From NCBI RefSeq assembly GCF_014697615.1, contig NZ_JACJSD010000011.1, positions 1 to 64,000 on the forward strand: a DNA stretch of 64,000 nucleotides, given 5' to 3'. Both the position numbers and the translations under genes were made by a program. Shown piece by piece: positions 53,551 through 61,731 of the stretch (positions are counted from its first letter, which is position 1; the number at the start of each line of letters is the position of its first letter). This DNA is from Nostoc sp. FACHB-280. Its GTDB lineage: Bacteria > Cyanobacteriota > Cyanobacteriia > Cyanobacteriales > Nostocaceae. Under the pieces are notes generated by a model that was not told the origin of the DNA, searched no databases, and saw nothing but the letters and a program-made list of their open reading frames with translations.

Positions 53551-56249
53551 TAATTTTTCGCCTCCTGACGAAAGCGCGGAAACCAGTCATCTAAGATGGC
53601 GTAAACAACGGGGACAACAATTAAGCTGAGGATAGTTGATGTGACGAGTCCACCAGCAATAGCCACAGCCATAGGCGATCGCAATTCTGAACCAGCACCC
53701 AGACCCAAAGCAATGGGTAACATCCCTAATAGTGTGGAAGCAGTGGTCATCATAATTGGTCGCAGACGTACTGGCCCAGCTTTCAAGATGGCTTCTTTGC
53801 GGCTTAAACCAGCTTGACGCAGTTGATTAATGTAATCCACCAACACGATCGCATTTTTGTTAGCCAGCCCCAACAAAAATACAAACCCAATTAAGGAAAT
53901 CATGCCAAAATCACTCTTGGTAAAGAGTAAAGCCAGCATGGCTCCCACAATTGATAAAGGCAAGGAAACACCAATAACTACAGGGTCTATCCAACTGCGG
54001 AACAACAAAATCAGTACAGCAATAATGCAAAGTGCCGATAGTACCAAAGTAGAAGCAAAACTGCTAAATACTTCGTTTTGACGGGCAGAATCGCCACCCA
54101 AATCTAAAGTTACACCAGCAGGTAAAACTTCTTTGGCCTCTGCAACGATTTTGTCTGTGGCACTACCTAAAGACAAATCCTGGCCTAGATTGGCACTGAT
54201 ATAAGCCACACGCTGATTATTCAGGCGCTCAATTTGAAAAATTCCCCCTTGGTTTTTACTGTCACCTGTTACCGTCACATCCGCAAATCCCGGTATCTTG
54301 GCGATACGTTCTTTAATCGCTTGGGCTGCTTTGTTCAGTTCTTGGAGATTTTCGCCGCGTAATGACACTTGTAGAGGTTTTTGCCCACCAGTATCGATAA
54401 ATTGAATGTCTTCCACGCTGGTAGTTACGCCTGGTAAATTAGGCAACTGAGCGCGTATCTGGTCTTGTACTTCCGCCGTCTTTAGTTCTCTGTCTTCTTT
54501 CAGCTTGACGTAAAGCGTACCTTTATTGGGTTCACCTTCGCGGGAACCGACAGTAGCAAATACTGTTTCCACGGCTGGGGATTTTCTCACCACCGCTTCT
54601 AGTTTCTTGGCAACTTCCAGAGAATCATTGAGCGGGTTGGGAAGAGAAATTGGGGGTTGAGATGACAAAGGAATCCCGGCTTGTGCTGCCTGTGCTGCCT
54701 GTTTTTGCAAAGCGGCAATATCAGGTATTTGTGGTAAGGGAGCCGTATATGTAATATTAAATTCGCCCCGGTCTAGTTTTGGGATAAAGCCTTTGGGGAT
54801 GAATGGCACTAGGGCAATACCCGCAACAAAGCTGAGAATAGCTAATAAAACCACTGTTTTACGGTGATTTAACGACCAATAAAGCAATTTCCGGTAAGCT
54901 TGGGCAAAGCCTGACCATAGCTTTCCTTCCTTTCGGGGGGAATTTGTAGAGATTGGTTTGAGCCAGTAAGTAGCCAAAACTGGTGACAGTGTCCGAGCTA
55001 CTAAGGTAGAAGCAATATAAGAAGCGGAAACTGTAATCCCAAAGGGCTTGAAGAACTGCCCAACGACACCACCCATCAAACCAATTGGTAAAAACACTGC
55101 CACGGCTGTAGCTGTGGTGGCGACAACGGTTAACCCAATTTCACTGGTGGCTGAGAAGGCAGCTTGACGAGGGCTTTCTCCTTCTTCAATATGCCGCATA
55201 ATATTTTCGACATCGATGATGGCATCATCAATCACGCTACCAATGACTAATGCCAAAGCTAACAATGTAATGGTTTCTAAGTTGAAACCGAAAATTGCCA
55301 TGACAATAAATGTTGCCAACAAAGAAGTCGGAATCGCCAGTGCCGAAATTAATGTGGCTCGCCAACTCCACAAGAAAGGAAAGATCACAACAATAGCCAA
55401 TACTATGGCTTCAATCAGCGCGTCAATGGTTGACTTGGTGGCATTGCGAATATACTCGGCTTGGGTAGCAGCTAAGGTTAGTTTGACATCCTTGAGGTTA
55501 GTTCTCAGCTTTTGAACTTCTTTTTCTACCCGACTCACAACCTCTAAGGTGTTGGCGTTACCCCGTTTGATGACTTGAAAAGCCAGTGCATCTTGCCCAT
55601 TAAACCGAACTAATGTGGCTCCACCTTGGGGAAGTGCCGCAGCTGCATTTTGGGCGCTTGGTAATGCGGGTGTAGGGCTAGGCTCTCCCAACAAATTGAC
55701 TTTCAAGACTCCCGGTACTTTGGTAATAACTGGGATAATTTTGTCTTGTGCTACTTTGGTCAATTCTGTGAGGTTCTGCGAAGCACTCTCTATGGTATAG
55801 CTAACGGCGGCTGATTCGTTTAAGTTCAGGGGAATAATTTTGTAATTTGCCCCTTGTGGCAAACTTAACTGTTTCAGGGCAGCTTCTACATTGTTGGTGG
55901 ATTTTTCTAAATCAGTACCAACTGCAAAAGCTAAACTAACTGCCGTTTGACCAGGATAAGCAGATGAACGCAGATCATCTAGTCCTTCTACAGAGCGGAG
56001 GCGCTCTTCGATTGGTTTTGTGAGCTTGGCTTCTGTATCAATTGCTGTTGTTAGTGGTGCTGTGGCGTTAACTACCACCACCGGGAAAGTAATATCTGGA
56101 AACAAAGCATACTTGAGGGAACTGAACGCCAAAAGCCCAGCTACCGTTACAGCAATCCAGAAACTCACTGTCAACCACGAGAAGTCAATGGCCAATTTGG
56201 AGATATTGAAGCGTTCTCGTGCAGATTTTGCGCTACTAACCTTTACCAT
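53550..56249 (-). CDS. RND-family inner-membrane transporter (AcrB-like)
   Basis: The 899-residue protein has the RND layout: an N-terminal helix (WLTVSFWIAVTVAGLLAFSSL), a first porter loop, a membrane bundle with the proton-relay Asp pair in GSVIDDAIIDVENIMRHIEEGESPRQAA, a second loop and a second bundle (GFVFLLGLANKNAIVLVDYINQLRQAG). It is about 130 residues shorter than AcrB, mainly in the porter/docking loops. No adaptor (MFP) or outer-membrane TolC gene is adjacent. Overlap with hpnA suggests a link to hopanoids, possibly lipid movement; HpnN, the known hopanoid RND, is a different subfamily. The substrate is inferred only. Confidence 0.9.
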   Translation of the reverse strand: MVKVSSAKSARERFNISKLAIDFSWLTVSFWIAVTVAGLLAFSSLKYALFPDITFPVVVVNATAPLTTAIDTEAKLTKPIEERLRSVEGLDDLRSSAYPGQTAVSLAFAVGTDLEKSTNNVEAALKQLSLPQGANYKIIPLNLNESAAVSYTIESASQNLTELTKVAQDKIIPVITKVPGVLKVNLLGEPSPTPALPSAQNAAAALPQGGATLVRFNGQDALAFQVIKRGNANTLEVVSRVEKEVQKLRTNLKDVKLTLAATQAEYIRNATKSTIDALIEAIVLAIVVIFPFLWSWRATLISALAIPTSLLATFIVMAIFGFNLETITLLALALVIGSVIDDAIIDVENIMRHIEEGESPRQAAFSATSEIGLTVVATTATAVAVFLPIGLMGGVVGQFFKPFGITVSASYIASTLVARTLSPVLATYWLKPISTNSPRKEGKLWSGFAQAYRKLLYWSLNHRKTVVLLAILSFVAGIALVPFIPKGFIPKLDRGEFNITYTAPLPQIPDIAALQKQAAQAAQAGIPLSSQPPISLPNPLNDSLEVAKKLEAVVRKSPAVETVFATVGSREGEPNKGTLYVKLKEDRELKTAEVQDQIRAQLPNLPGVTTSVEDIQFIDTGGQKPLQVSLRGENLQELNKAAQAIKERIAKIPGFADVTVTGDSKNQGGIFQIERLNNQRVAYISANLGQDLSLGSATDKIVAEAKEVLPAGVTLDLGGDSARQNEVFSSFASTLVLSALCIIAVLILLFRSWIDPVVIGVSLPLSIVGAMLALLFTKSDFGMISLIGFVFLLGLANKNAIVLVDYINQLRQAGLSRKEAILKAGPVRLRPIMMTTASTLLGMLPIALGLGAGSELRSPMAVAIAGGLVTSTILSLIVVPVVYAILDDWFPRFRQEAKN

Positions 56250-56536
56250 CTTGGAAAATTTTGCTGGTGTCCCAATTAATTGTCATGCTACATTAATCGT
56301 CTAAAGTTTGGGTGGTTTAGTTTCCTTTGGTGGGCAATTTTACTTAATGGGTTTCTTAAAAAAGCATAAAGGATAAACGGTCAAAAAATTTCTTCTACTT
56401 AAACACTTAATAATTAATACTGGGCAATCAGCACTAGGTAATCAGTAATGTATTACTCTATGCTGAGAAATAACTTGTGTTACTCACTACATAGTCCTGG
56501 TTCTAACGGCAATTTTAAGCACACATAAATTTAATT

Positions 56537-57388
56537 ATGAAGATTGGTTCTGTTGACCATAGGGAATTATTCTGTCGTAGTTTTATGGAGAGTTACAGGG
56601 AATATGAGCCTGAGCATCTCCCTTGGCCTGATTTGGATAATGCAGCTTTGGAACTTTTGCGAAGCATCCCTTTTTGGGGTCAGGCTTTGAATAAAGAGCG
56701 TCAAGCGGGTGTTATTGTCAGTGAATATGCCAAAACTTTAGACAGTGGCATTTTACAAGATGCGATCGCTCTCCAAGGTGAAGAAGAATCTCGTCACGCT
56801 CGGTTGCTGAAAGTGTTTATTGAGCGTTGTGACATTCCTATGCCTGCTTGTCCACCCATAGAAATTCCCGCCAACCTTGAACAGACATTCATTGAATTTG
56901 GTTTTGAAGAATGTCTCGATTCTTTTTTCGCCTTTGGCTTATTTGAAATTGCGCGAGAAGCCAGAGTTTTTCCTGAGCAAATCTTCACAATCTTTGACTC
57001 AATTGTTGATGAAGAAGTACGGCATATTGTATTTTTTGTCAACTGGTTCACTGATTTACAAATTCAACGTGGTGATGGATTTTTACCCCTGCGGAGTGCT
57101 AAAACTCTCTGGTATTACGGCAGAGCCTTGAGCAGTGTGGTTAAAGCCATTGGTGAATCTGATCCCAATGGTGCAGGTTTTACTGCTAGTGGAGCCAGTG
57201 TGTTTAGTCAAGATTTAACACTTGAAAAATTTCTCAAAGTGTGCATCCAAGAAAATCAACGGCGAATGAGTAAGTTTGACTCGCGGATATTGCAACCACA
57301 ACTGCTACCTCGACTCGCTTCCACAGCTTGGAATACTCTCCAGTTACTACCGAAACGGAAAGCGTTTGGGGAGGGGGTAAGGGTGTAG
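56537..57388 (+). CDS. Ferritin-like putative diiron protein in the hopanoid locus
   Basis: The 283-residue soluble helical protein has two E-x-x-H motifs in separate helices, QGEEESRHARLL (Glu84, His87) and IVDEEVRHIVFF (Glu160, His163). Additional carboxylates are in VSEYAKT (Glu63) and FEECLDSFFAFGLFEIARE (Glu124/Glu125, Glu137). This is the ligand set of a four-helix ferritin-like diiron carboxylate site, as in oxygenases and aldehyde-deformylating enzymes, but it is not a close match to those I know. It is divergent from the RND-hpnA-hpnH set and upstream of hpnG. An oxidative step on a hopanoid or isoprenoid is a reasonable inference from context only. The last few codons run into repeat DNA. 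Confidence 0.7.
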   Translation: MKIGSVDHRELFCRSFMESYREYEPEHLPWPDLDNAALELLRSIPFWGQALNKERQAGVIVSEYAKTLDSGILQDAIALQGEEESRHARLLKVFIERCDIPMPACPPIEIPANLEQTFIEFGFEECLDSFFAFGLFEIAREARVFPEQIFTIFDSIVDEEVRHIVFFVNWFTDLQIQRGDGFLPLRSAKTLWYYGRALSSVVKAIGESDPNGAGFTASGASVFSQDLTLEKFLKVCIQENQRRMSKFDSRILQPQLLPRLASTAWNTLQLLPKRKAFGEGVRV

Positions 57389-57392
57389 GGGG

Positions 57393-57525
57393 GTTACTTC
57401 GACTTCGCTCAGTAACCAGGGTTTAGGGGTGCAAGGGTGTTACTTCGACCCTTCTCCTACCGGAGACGCTACGCGAACGACAGGCTCAGGGCGGCGCTAC
57501 GCTCAGTAACCAGGGTGTAGGGGGA
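57393..57525. repeat. Direct repeat pair, the second copy interrupted
   Basis: Copy 1 (57393-57422) reads gttacttcgacttcgctcag then taaccaggg. Copy 2 starts at 57439 with gttacttcga, is interrupted by about 51 nt (cccttctcctaccggagacg ... gcggcgctac), and resumes ctcagtaaccaggg at 57502-57515. The inserted DNA is itself a repeat type (ggagacgctacgcgaac). Confidence 0.65.
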
Positions 57526-57647
57526 AGAAGTGGCTGCAAGGCTGAAACATTCACCAGCACGGAACTGATAATTCTCCCTTGTCCCCTTGTCTCCCTTGTC
57601 CCCCTTGTCCCCCTTCGCAAAATAATTCTCCACACAAATTATTAATA

Positions 57648-58310
57648 ATGAACACTGTGATTTTAGTGCCGCAGGGTGCAGAGTATAAAGCTGTGTGTCG
57701 TGGCTTGCGTCAAAGTCAAAGGTCAACACCAACGGTTTTGGCGATACCAGTGGGAATGCAGCCGTTGACGAAATACTTGCAACAATTGGACAAACAGCAT
57801 TCGCCAGCCAAGGTAATAGTGATGGGTTTGTGTGGGAGCTTGCGCCAGAATTACGCTGTTGGGGATGTTGTGTTGTATCAAAATTGCACTTATCAAGGAC
57901 TTGTGCAAGAATGCGATCGCACCTTGATGACTCAGTTATCTGCTGTACTACCAAAAGTCTCAGTGGTGAAAGGCTTGACAAGCGATCGCGTCATCTGGTC
58001 TGCTACAGAAAAATTCTCCTTAGCGGCAAAATCTAACTGTGATGTTGTTGATATGGAAAGCTTTGCCGCTTTACAGTTTTTTCAAGTGATGGGAATTGAA
58101 GTCACTGTCTTGCGTGTGGTCAGTGATGACAGTTTACATGATATTCCTGACCTTTCCGATGCTATTAGTACCGATGGTTCATTGCAAACTTTACCTTTAG
58201 CATGGGGTTTAATCAGTCAACCCATCGCAGCGACTCGGCTAATTCGTGGTTCTTTACAAGGTTTAAAGGTACTGGAAAAAGTCACTCAAGCACTGTTAAA
58301 TGCAACCTGA
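57648..58310 (+). CDS. hpnG: Adenosylhopane nucleosidase HpnG-like
   Basis: The 220-residue nucleoside-phosphorylase-fold protein starts MNTVILVPQGAEYKAVCRGL and has IVMGLCGSLRQNYAVGDVVLY, the purine/ribose site VVDMESFAALQFFQ and the LRVVSDDSLHDIPDL segment with the catalytic Asp. The pattern matches HpnG, which removes adenine from adenosylhopane, made by HpnH, to yield ribosylhopane. The frame is open 23 codons upstream through a pyrimidine repeat, so ATG 57648 is chosen. It lies about 260 nt after the diiron gene on the same strand. 5'-methylthioadenosine nucleosidase is the alternative, but context favours HpnG. Confidence 0.85.
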   Translation: MNTVILVPQGAEYKAVCRGLRQSQRSTPTVLAIPVGMQPLTKYLQQLDKQHSPAKVIVMGLCGSLRQNYAVGDVVLYQNCTYQGLVQECDRTLMTQLSAVLPKVSVVKGLTSDRVIWSATEKFSLAAKSNCDVVDMESFAALQFFQVMGIEVTVLRVVSDDSLHDIPDLSDAISTDGSLQTLPLAWGLISQPIAATRLIRGSLQGLKVLEKVTQALLNAT

Positions 58311-58688
58311 TAAATACCTAAAATTTTTAACCAATAATTTACGATTTCCATACACGAGGTTGTGATAGTTTTATTTTACGTGAACAACCAGATCCCCGAC
58401 TTCTTGAAGAAATCGGGGATCTGATTCAGTACAATTTTTCAAGTTAAATAGGCTATGTATTATTAATTTTTCAGAGAATATTAATTAGTATTAAGACTTT
58501 GCTGTAGCTAAAAAAGTAAAGCTATCAAGTAACAAAATCTGATTTATTTAACAAGTATAGAAGCTATGTTTATTAGTTGAAATTTAAGCGATCTAGTTAA
58601 CCAAAGCATAATATAAATTAATTTCTTTTTGATTATCTTGATCACAGTCAATATTTAAGTTTTTCCCAATATCAAATCAAGTTTAAGT
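58311..58688. other. Intergenic, 378 nt, with a strong hairpin repeat
   Basis: At 58389-58423 two 17-nt arms (cagatccccgacttctt / aagaaatcggggatctg) pair at 16 of 17 positions around one central base. This is a familiar cyanobacterial palindromic repeat and may also end the hpnG transcript. The rest is AT-rich. Confidence 0.7.
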
Positions 58689-61685
58689 ATGACCTATATT
58701 AAAAGCGCCTTTCAAGAGTTTATTGCTGATTTAGCAGGATTTGAGCAATTACCTGCCGAAGTGATTGTGAGTATTGCGGAAAAATTAGAAGCTTGGCGCT
58801 ATCGTATTGGGCAGAAAATTATAGGTAACGAAACAGTACCACAAAAAGTCATATTTTTGTATGAAGGGCAAGTACGGCTGTTGGGATATGAACCGCAAAC
58901 CCAAACAGCTATCACATTAAAATTGCTCAAACCGGGTGCAGCTATTGGGGAAATTAGTTTTTTGCGTCAGGTTCCCTGTGAAGTGGCGATCGCTTCCACG
59001 GAAGTGATATGTTTAGCTTTAAATATTGAAGAATATTCGCGCCTCATAACAGAATATCCAGAATTTGCCTACACGCGGCAAAACCACAGCCATATTTCCG
59101 AAGTTTTCAGTGTTTTGGGTGTACAAGTCGCCAAACAAGCCAATTCTGTCACGAATTTTCTGGAATTATCTGAACAAGCTTTACTCAACACTCAAATACA
59201 ATACTTATCACCCGGCAAAAAATCATCTAACCAGCTAGATATTGATAGCATTTGGTTTGTGAGTGGGGGTGAAGTTAAGAATTTTCCTCCAGGTTCTCGC
59301 CTAGACTTAAATGCAGCCACAATAGAAGTTACTGGGAGAAATCCTGCAAGGTTAATTGGTTTTGCACCAGGAGATTTATCATTTTTAGATAACTATTCTC
59401 AGGCTGAGGAAGAGTCTATTTATGATACACAAACAGACATTACAGATGAGTTAGATATTCCCTACGCACCGGAAGAAATTACGGCGGTAGACTATCCAGC
59501 ACCAAAAAAACAAAAGCACCTGAAATACCCCTTTGTTCGTGGTAGCGGAGAAGTCAACGCCACCTTTGCTTGTTTTCAAATGCTGTCCAAGCATTTACAA
59601 ATTCCCATACGTCGAGAAGTTGTACGGCGCATTTTATCGGAACAAATTAAACGCCAAGGTAGTATATCTTTCCCGGCTTGTGCATATATAGCAGAATTAA
59701 TTGGTTTAAAAGCACAGTTAGTAGATTTACCCGCATCGACAATTGAACGTCTCCCCACACCAGCACTCATTCGTTATCGCAACAATTTTGCGGTGTTGTA
59801 TTCAGCAGATGCACATCATGTTGTTGTGGGTGTGCCATCCCAAGGTATAGTACGCTGTAAACCAAAAGAATTACTGGCAAATTTAGAACTCGAAGACGGT
59901 AATTACCAGCCACAAATGCGGGTGTTACTGCTAAGTGCTACCAAAGAAACGCCACAAGAAAGATTTGGTGTATCGTGGTTTTTACCTTATTTGTCGCGCT
60001 ACCGTCGAGTGCTAATCGAAGTATTTATTGCTTCGTTTTTTGTCCAGTTAGCGCAACTAGCAAATCCCCTGGTAATTCAGTTAATTATCGACAAGGTAAT
60101 TGTCCAAAACAGTATTAGTACTTTGAATGTTCTGGGTGCGTTACTGTTAGTAGTGGGACTGTTTGAAGCGGTAATTGGGACTTTGCGGACTTATTTATTT
60201 GTGGATACAACCAACCGCATTGATATGGGTTTGGGTTCACAAATTATTGACCACTTATTAAGACTACCACTGCGCTATTTTGAACGCCGTCCCGTCGGTG
60301 AATTGTCAACCAGAATCAACGAGTTAGAAAATATTCGTCAGTTTCTCACCGGGACAGCCTTAACTGTCGGGTTAGATGCCTTATTTTCTGTAGTTTACAT
60401 TGTGGTGATGCTGTTTTACAGTTGGCAGCTAACTTTAGTTGGTTTAGGAACAATTCCCATATTTGTGGTAATTACTTTAATTGCTTCACCCACAATTAGT
60501 AAACAGTTACGCAACAAAGCCGAACGCAACTCCGAAACTCAGTCTTATTTAGTTGAGGTGATGTCTGGTATTCAAACAGTGAAAGCGCAAAATATCGAAT
60601 TGCGATCGCGCTTTTCCTGGCAAGAGCGTTATGCTCGTTATGTAGGCGCAGGATTTAAAACTGTTGTTACTTCCACCTTGGCTAATTCTACTAGTAATTT
60701 TCTCAATAAACTCAGTAGTTTATTAGTTTTATGGGTGGGTGCTTATTTAGTTTTACAAGGTGAACTGACTTTAGGTGAATTAATTGCGTTTCGGATTATT
60801 TCTGGTTATGTTACCAGCCCAATTTTACGTTTAGCCCAACTCTGGCAAAACTTCCAAGAAACTGCCTTATCTTTAGAACGATTAAGTGATATTGTTGATA
60901 CCCCAGAAGAAGGGGAAGCAGACAGAGGTAACATTCCCTTACCAGCCATTGAAGGCGCAGTGAAATTTGATAATGTTTCCTTCCGCTTTAACCCCAATGG
61001 CCCCTTACAACTAACTAATATCAACCTGGAATTTACCACCGGACAATTTATTGGTATCGTCGGGCAGAGTGGCTCTGGCAAAAGTACAATGATGAAATTA
61101 CTGCTGCGATTGTATGATGTGGAATCCGGCAGAATTTTAATTGATGGTTATGATATTGCCAAAGTCGAACTTTACTCTTTAAGAAGACAAATAGGTGTCG
61201 TTCCCCAAGAAACATTATTGTTTGATGGGACAGTACAAGAAAATATTGCTTTAACTAACCCAGAAGCAACCACCGAAGAAATTATTGAAGCCGCCCGTGT
61301 GGCTTGCGCCCATGAATTTATTATGGGCTTACCCAACGGTTACAATACCCGTGTTGGTGAAAGAGGTGCGGGACTTTCTGGGGGACAAAGACAAAGAATT
61401 GCGATCGCTCGTTCTGTACTTCAAAGACCAAAACTGCTAGTCTTAGATGAGGCTACCAGTGCCTTAGATTACCCTACAGAACGCCAAGTTTGTTTAAACT
61501 TAGCCAAAGCCTTTCAAGGTAGTACAGTATTTTTCATTACCCACCGCCTAAACACCGTCAGCCATGCAGATACTATCGTTGTCATGGACGCAAGCCGAGT
61601 CATAGAACAAGGAAGTCATCAAGATTTAATGGCTGCTAAAGGTCATTATTCTTATTTGTATCAACAGCAAGAAGTTAATTTGTAA
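58689..61685 (+). CDS. Type I secretion ABC exporter with cNMP-binding-like and degenerate C39 domains
   Basis: The 998-residue protein has an N-terminal cyclic-nucleotide-binding-like fold (about 20-140; FLYEGQVRLLGYEPQTQTAITLKLLKPGAAIGEISFLRQVPCEVAIAST), a linker, a C39 peptidase-like domain (about 280-410), an ABC transmembrane domain (about 430-705) and a nucleotide-binding domain (Walker A GQSGSGKST near 791-799, signature LSGGQRQR near 897, Walker B LLVLDEATSALD). In the C39 domain the expected D-C-G-x-x-C reads NATFAC, so the catalytic Cys is Ala and cleavage should not occur. This resembles HlyB-type exporters that bind rather than cut their substrate. It is followed by a HlyD gene 46 nt away. 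Confidence 0.92.
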   Translation: MTYIKSAFQEFIADLAGFEQLPAEVIVSIAEKLEAWRYRIGQKIIGNETVPQKVIFLYEGQVRLLGYEPQTQTAITLKLLKPGAAIGEISFLRQVPCEVAIASTEVICLALNIEEYSRLITEYPEFAYTRQNHSHISEVFSVLGVQVAKQANSVTNFLELSEQALLNTQIQYLSPGKKSSNQLDIDSIWFVSGGEVKNFPPGSRLDLNAATIEVTGRNPARLIGFAPGDLSFLDNYSQAEEESIYDTQTDITDELDIPYAPEEITAVDYPAPKKQKHLKYPFVRGSGEVNATFACFQMLSKHLQIPIRREVVRRILSEQIKRQGSISFPACAYIAELIGLKAQLVDLPASTIERLPTPALIRYRNNFAVLYSADAHHVVVGVPSQGIVRCKPKELLANLELEDGNYQPQMRVLLLSATKETPQERFGVSWFLPYLSRYRRVLIEVFIASFFVQLAQLANPLVIQLIIDKVIVQNSISTLNVLGALLLVVGLFEAVIGTLRTYLFVDTTNRIDMGLGSQIIDHLLRLPLRYFERRPVGELSTRINELENIRQFLTGTALTVGLDALFSVVYIVVMLFYSWQLTLVGLGTIPIFVVITLIASPTISKQLRNKAERNSETQSYLVEVMSGIQTVKAQNIELRSRFSWQERYARYVGAGFKTVVTSTLANSTSNFLNKLSSLLVLWVGAYLVLQGELTLGELIAFRIISGYVTSPILRLAQLWQNFQETALSLERLSDIVDTPEEGEADRGNIPLPAIEGAVKFDNVSFRFNPNGPLQLTNINLEFTTGQFIGIVGQSGSGKSTMMKLLLRLYDVESGRILIDGYDIAKVELYSLRRQIGVVPQETLLFDGTVQENIALTNPEATTEEIIEAARVACAHEFIMGLPNGYNTRVGERGAGLSGGQRQRIAIARSVLQRPKLLVLDEATSALDYPTERQVCLNLAKAFQGSTVFFITHRLNTVSHADTIVVMDASRVIEQGSHQDLMAAKGHYSYLYQQQEVNL

Positions 61686-61731
61686 TTAGTCAAGGGTTAA
61701 TCACTCATTATTCCTCAACGGTAAAACTGCT

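Noticed and set aside
57469-57981. Minus-strand 170-codon frame over the hpnG start
   Set aside because: It is antisense to hpnG and to low-complexity repeat DNA (runs of KGDKGDKG), with no family features.
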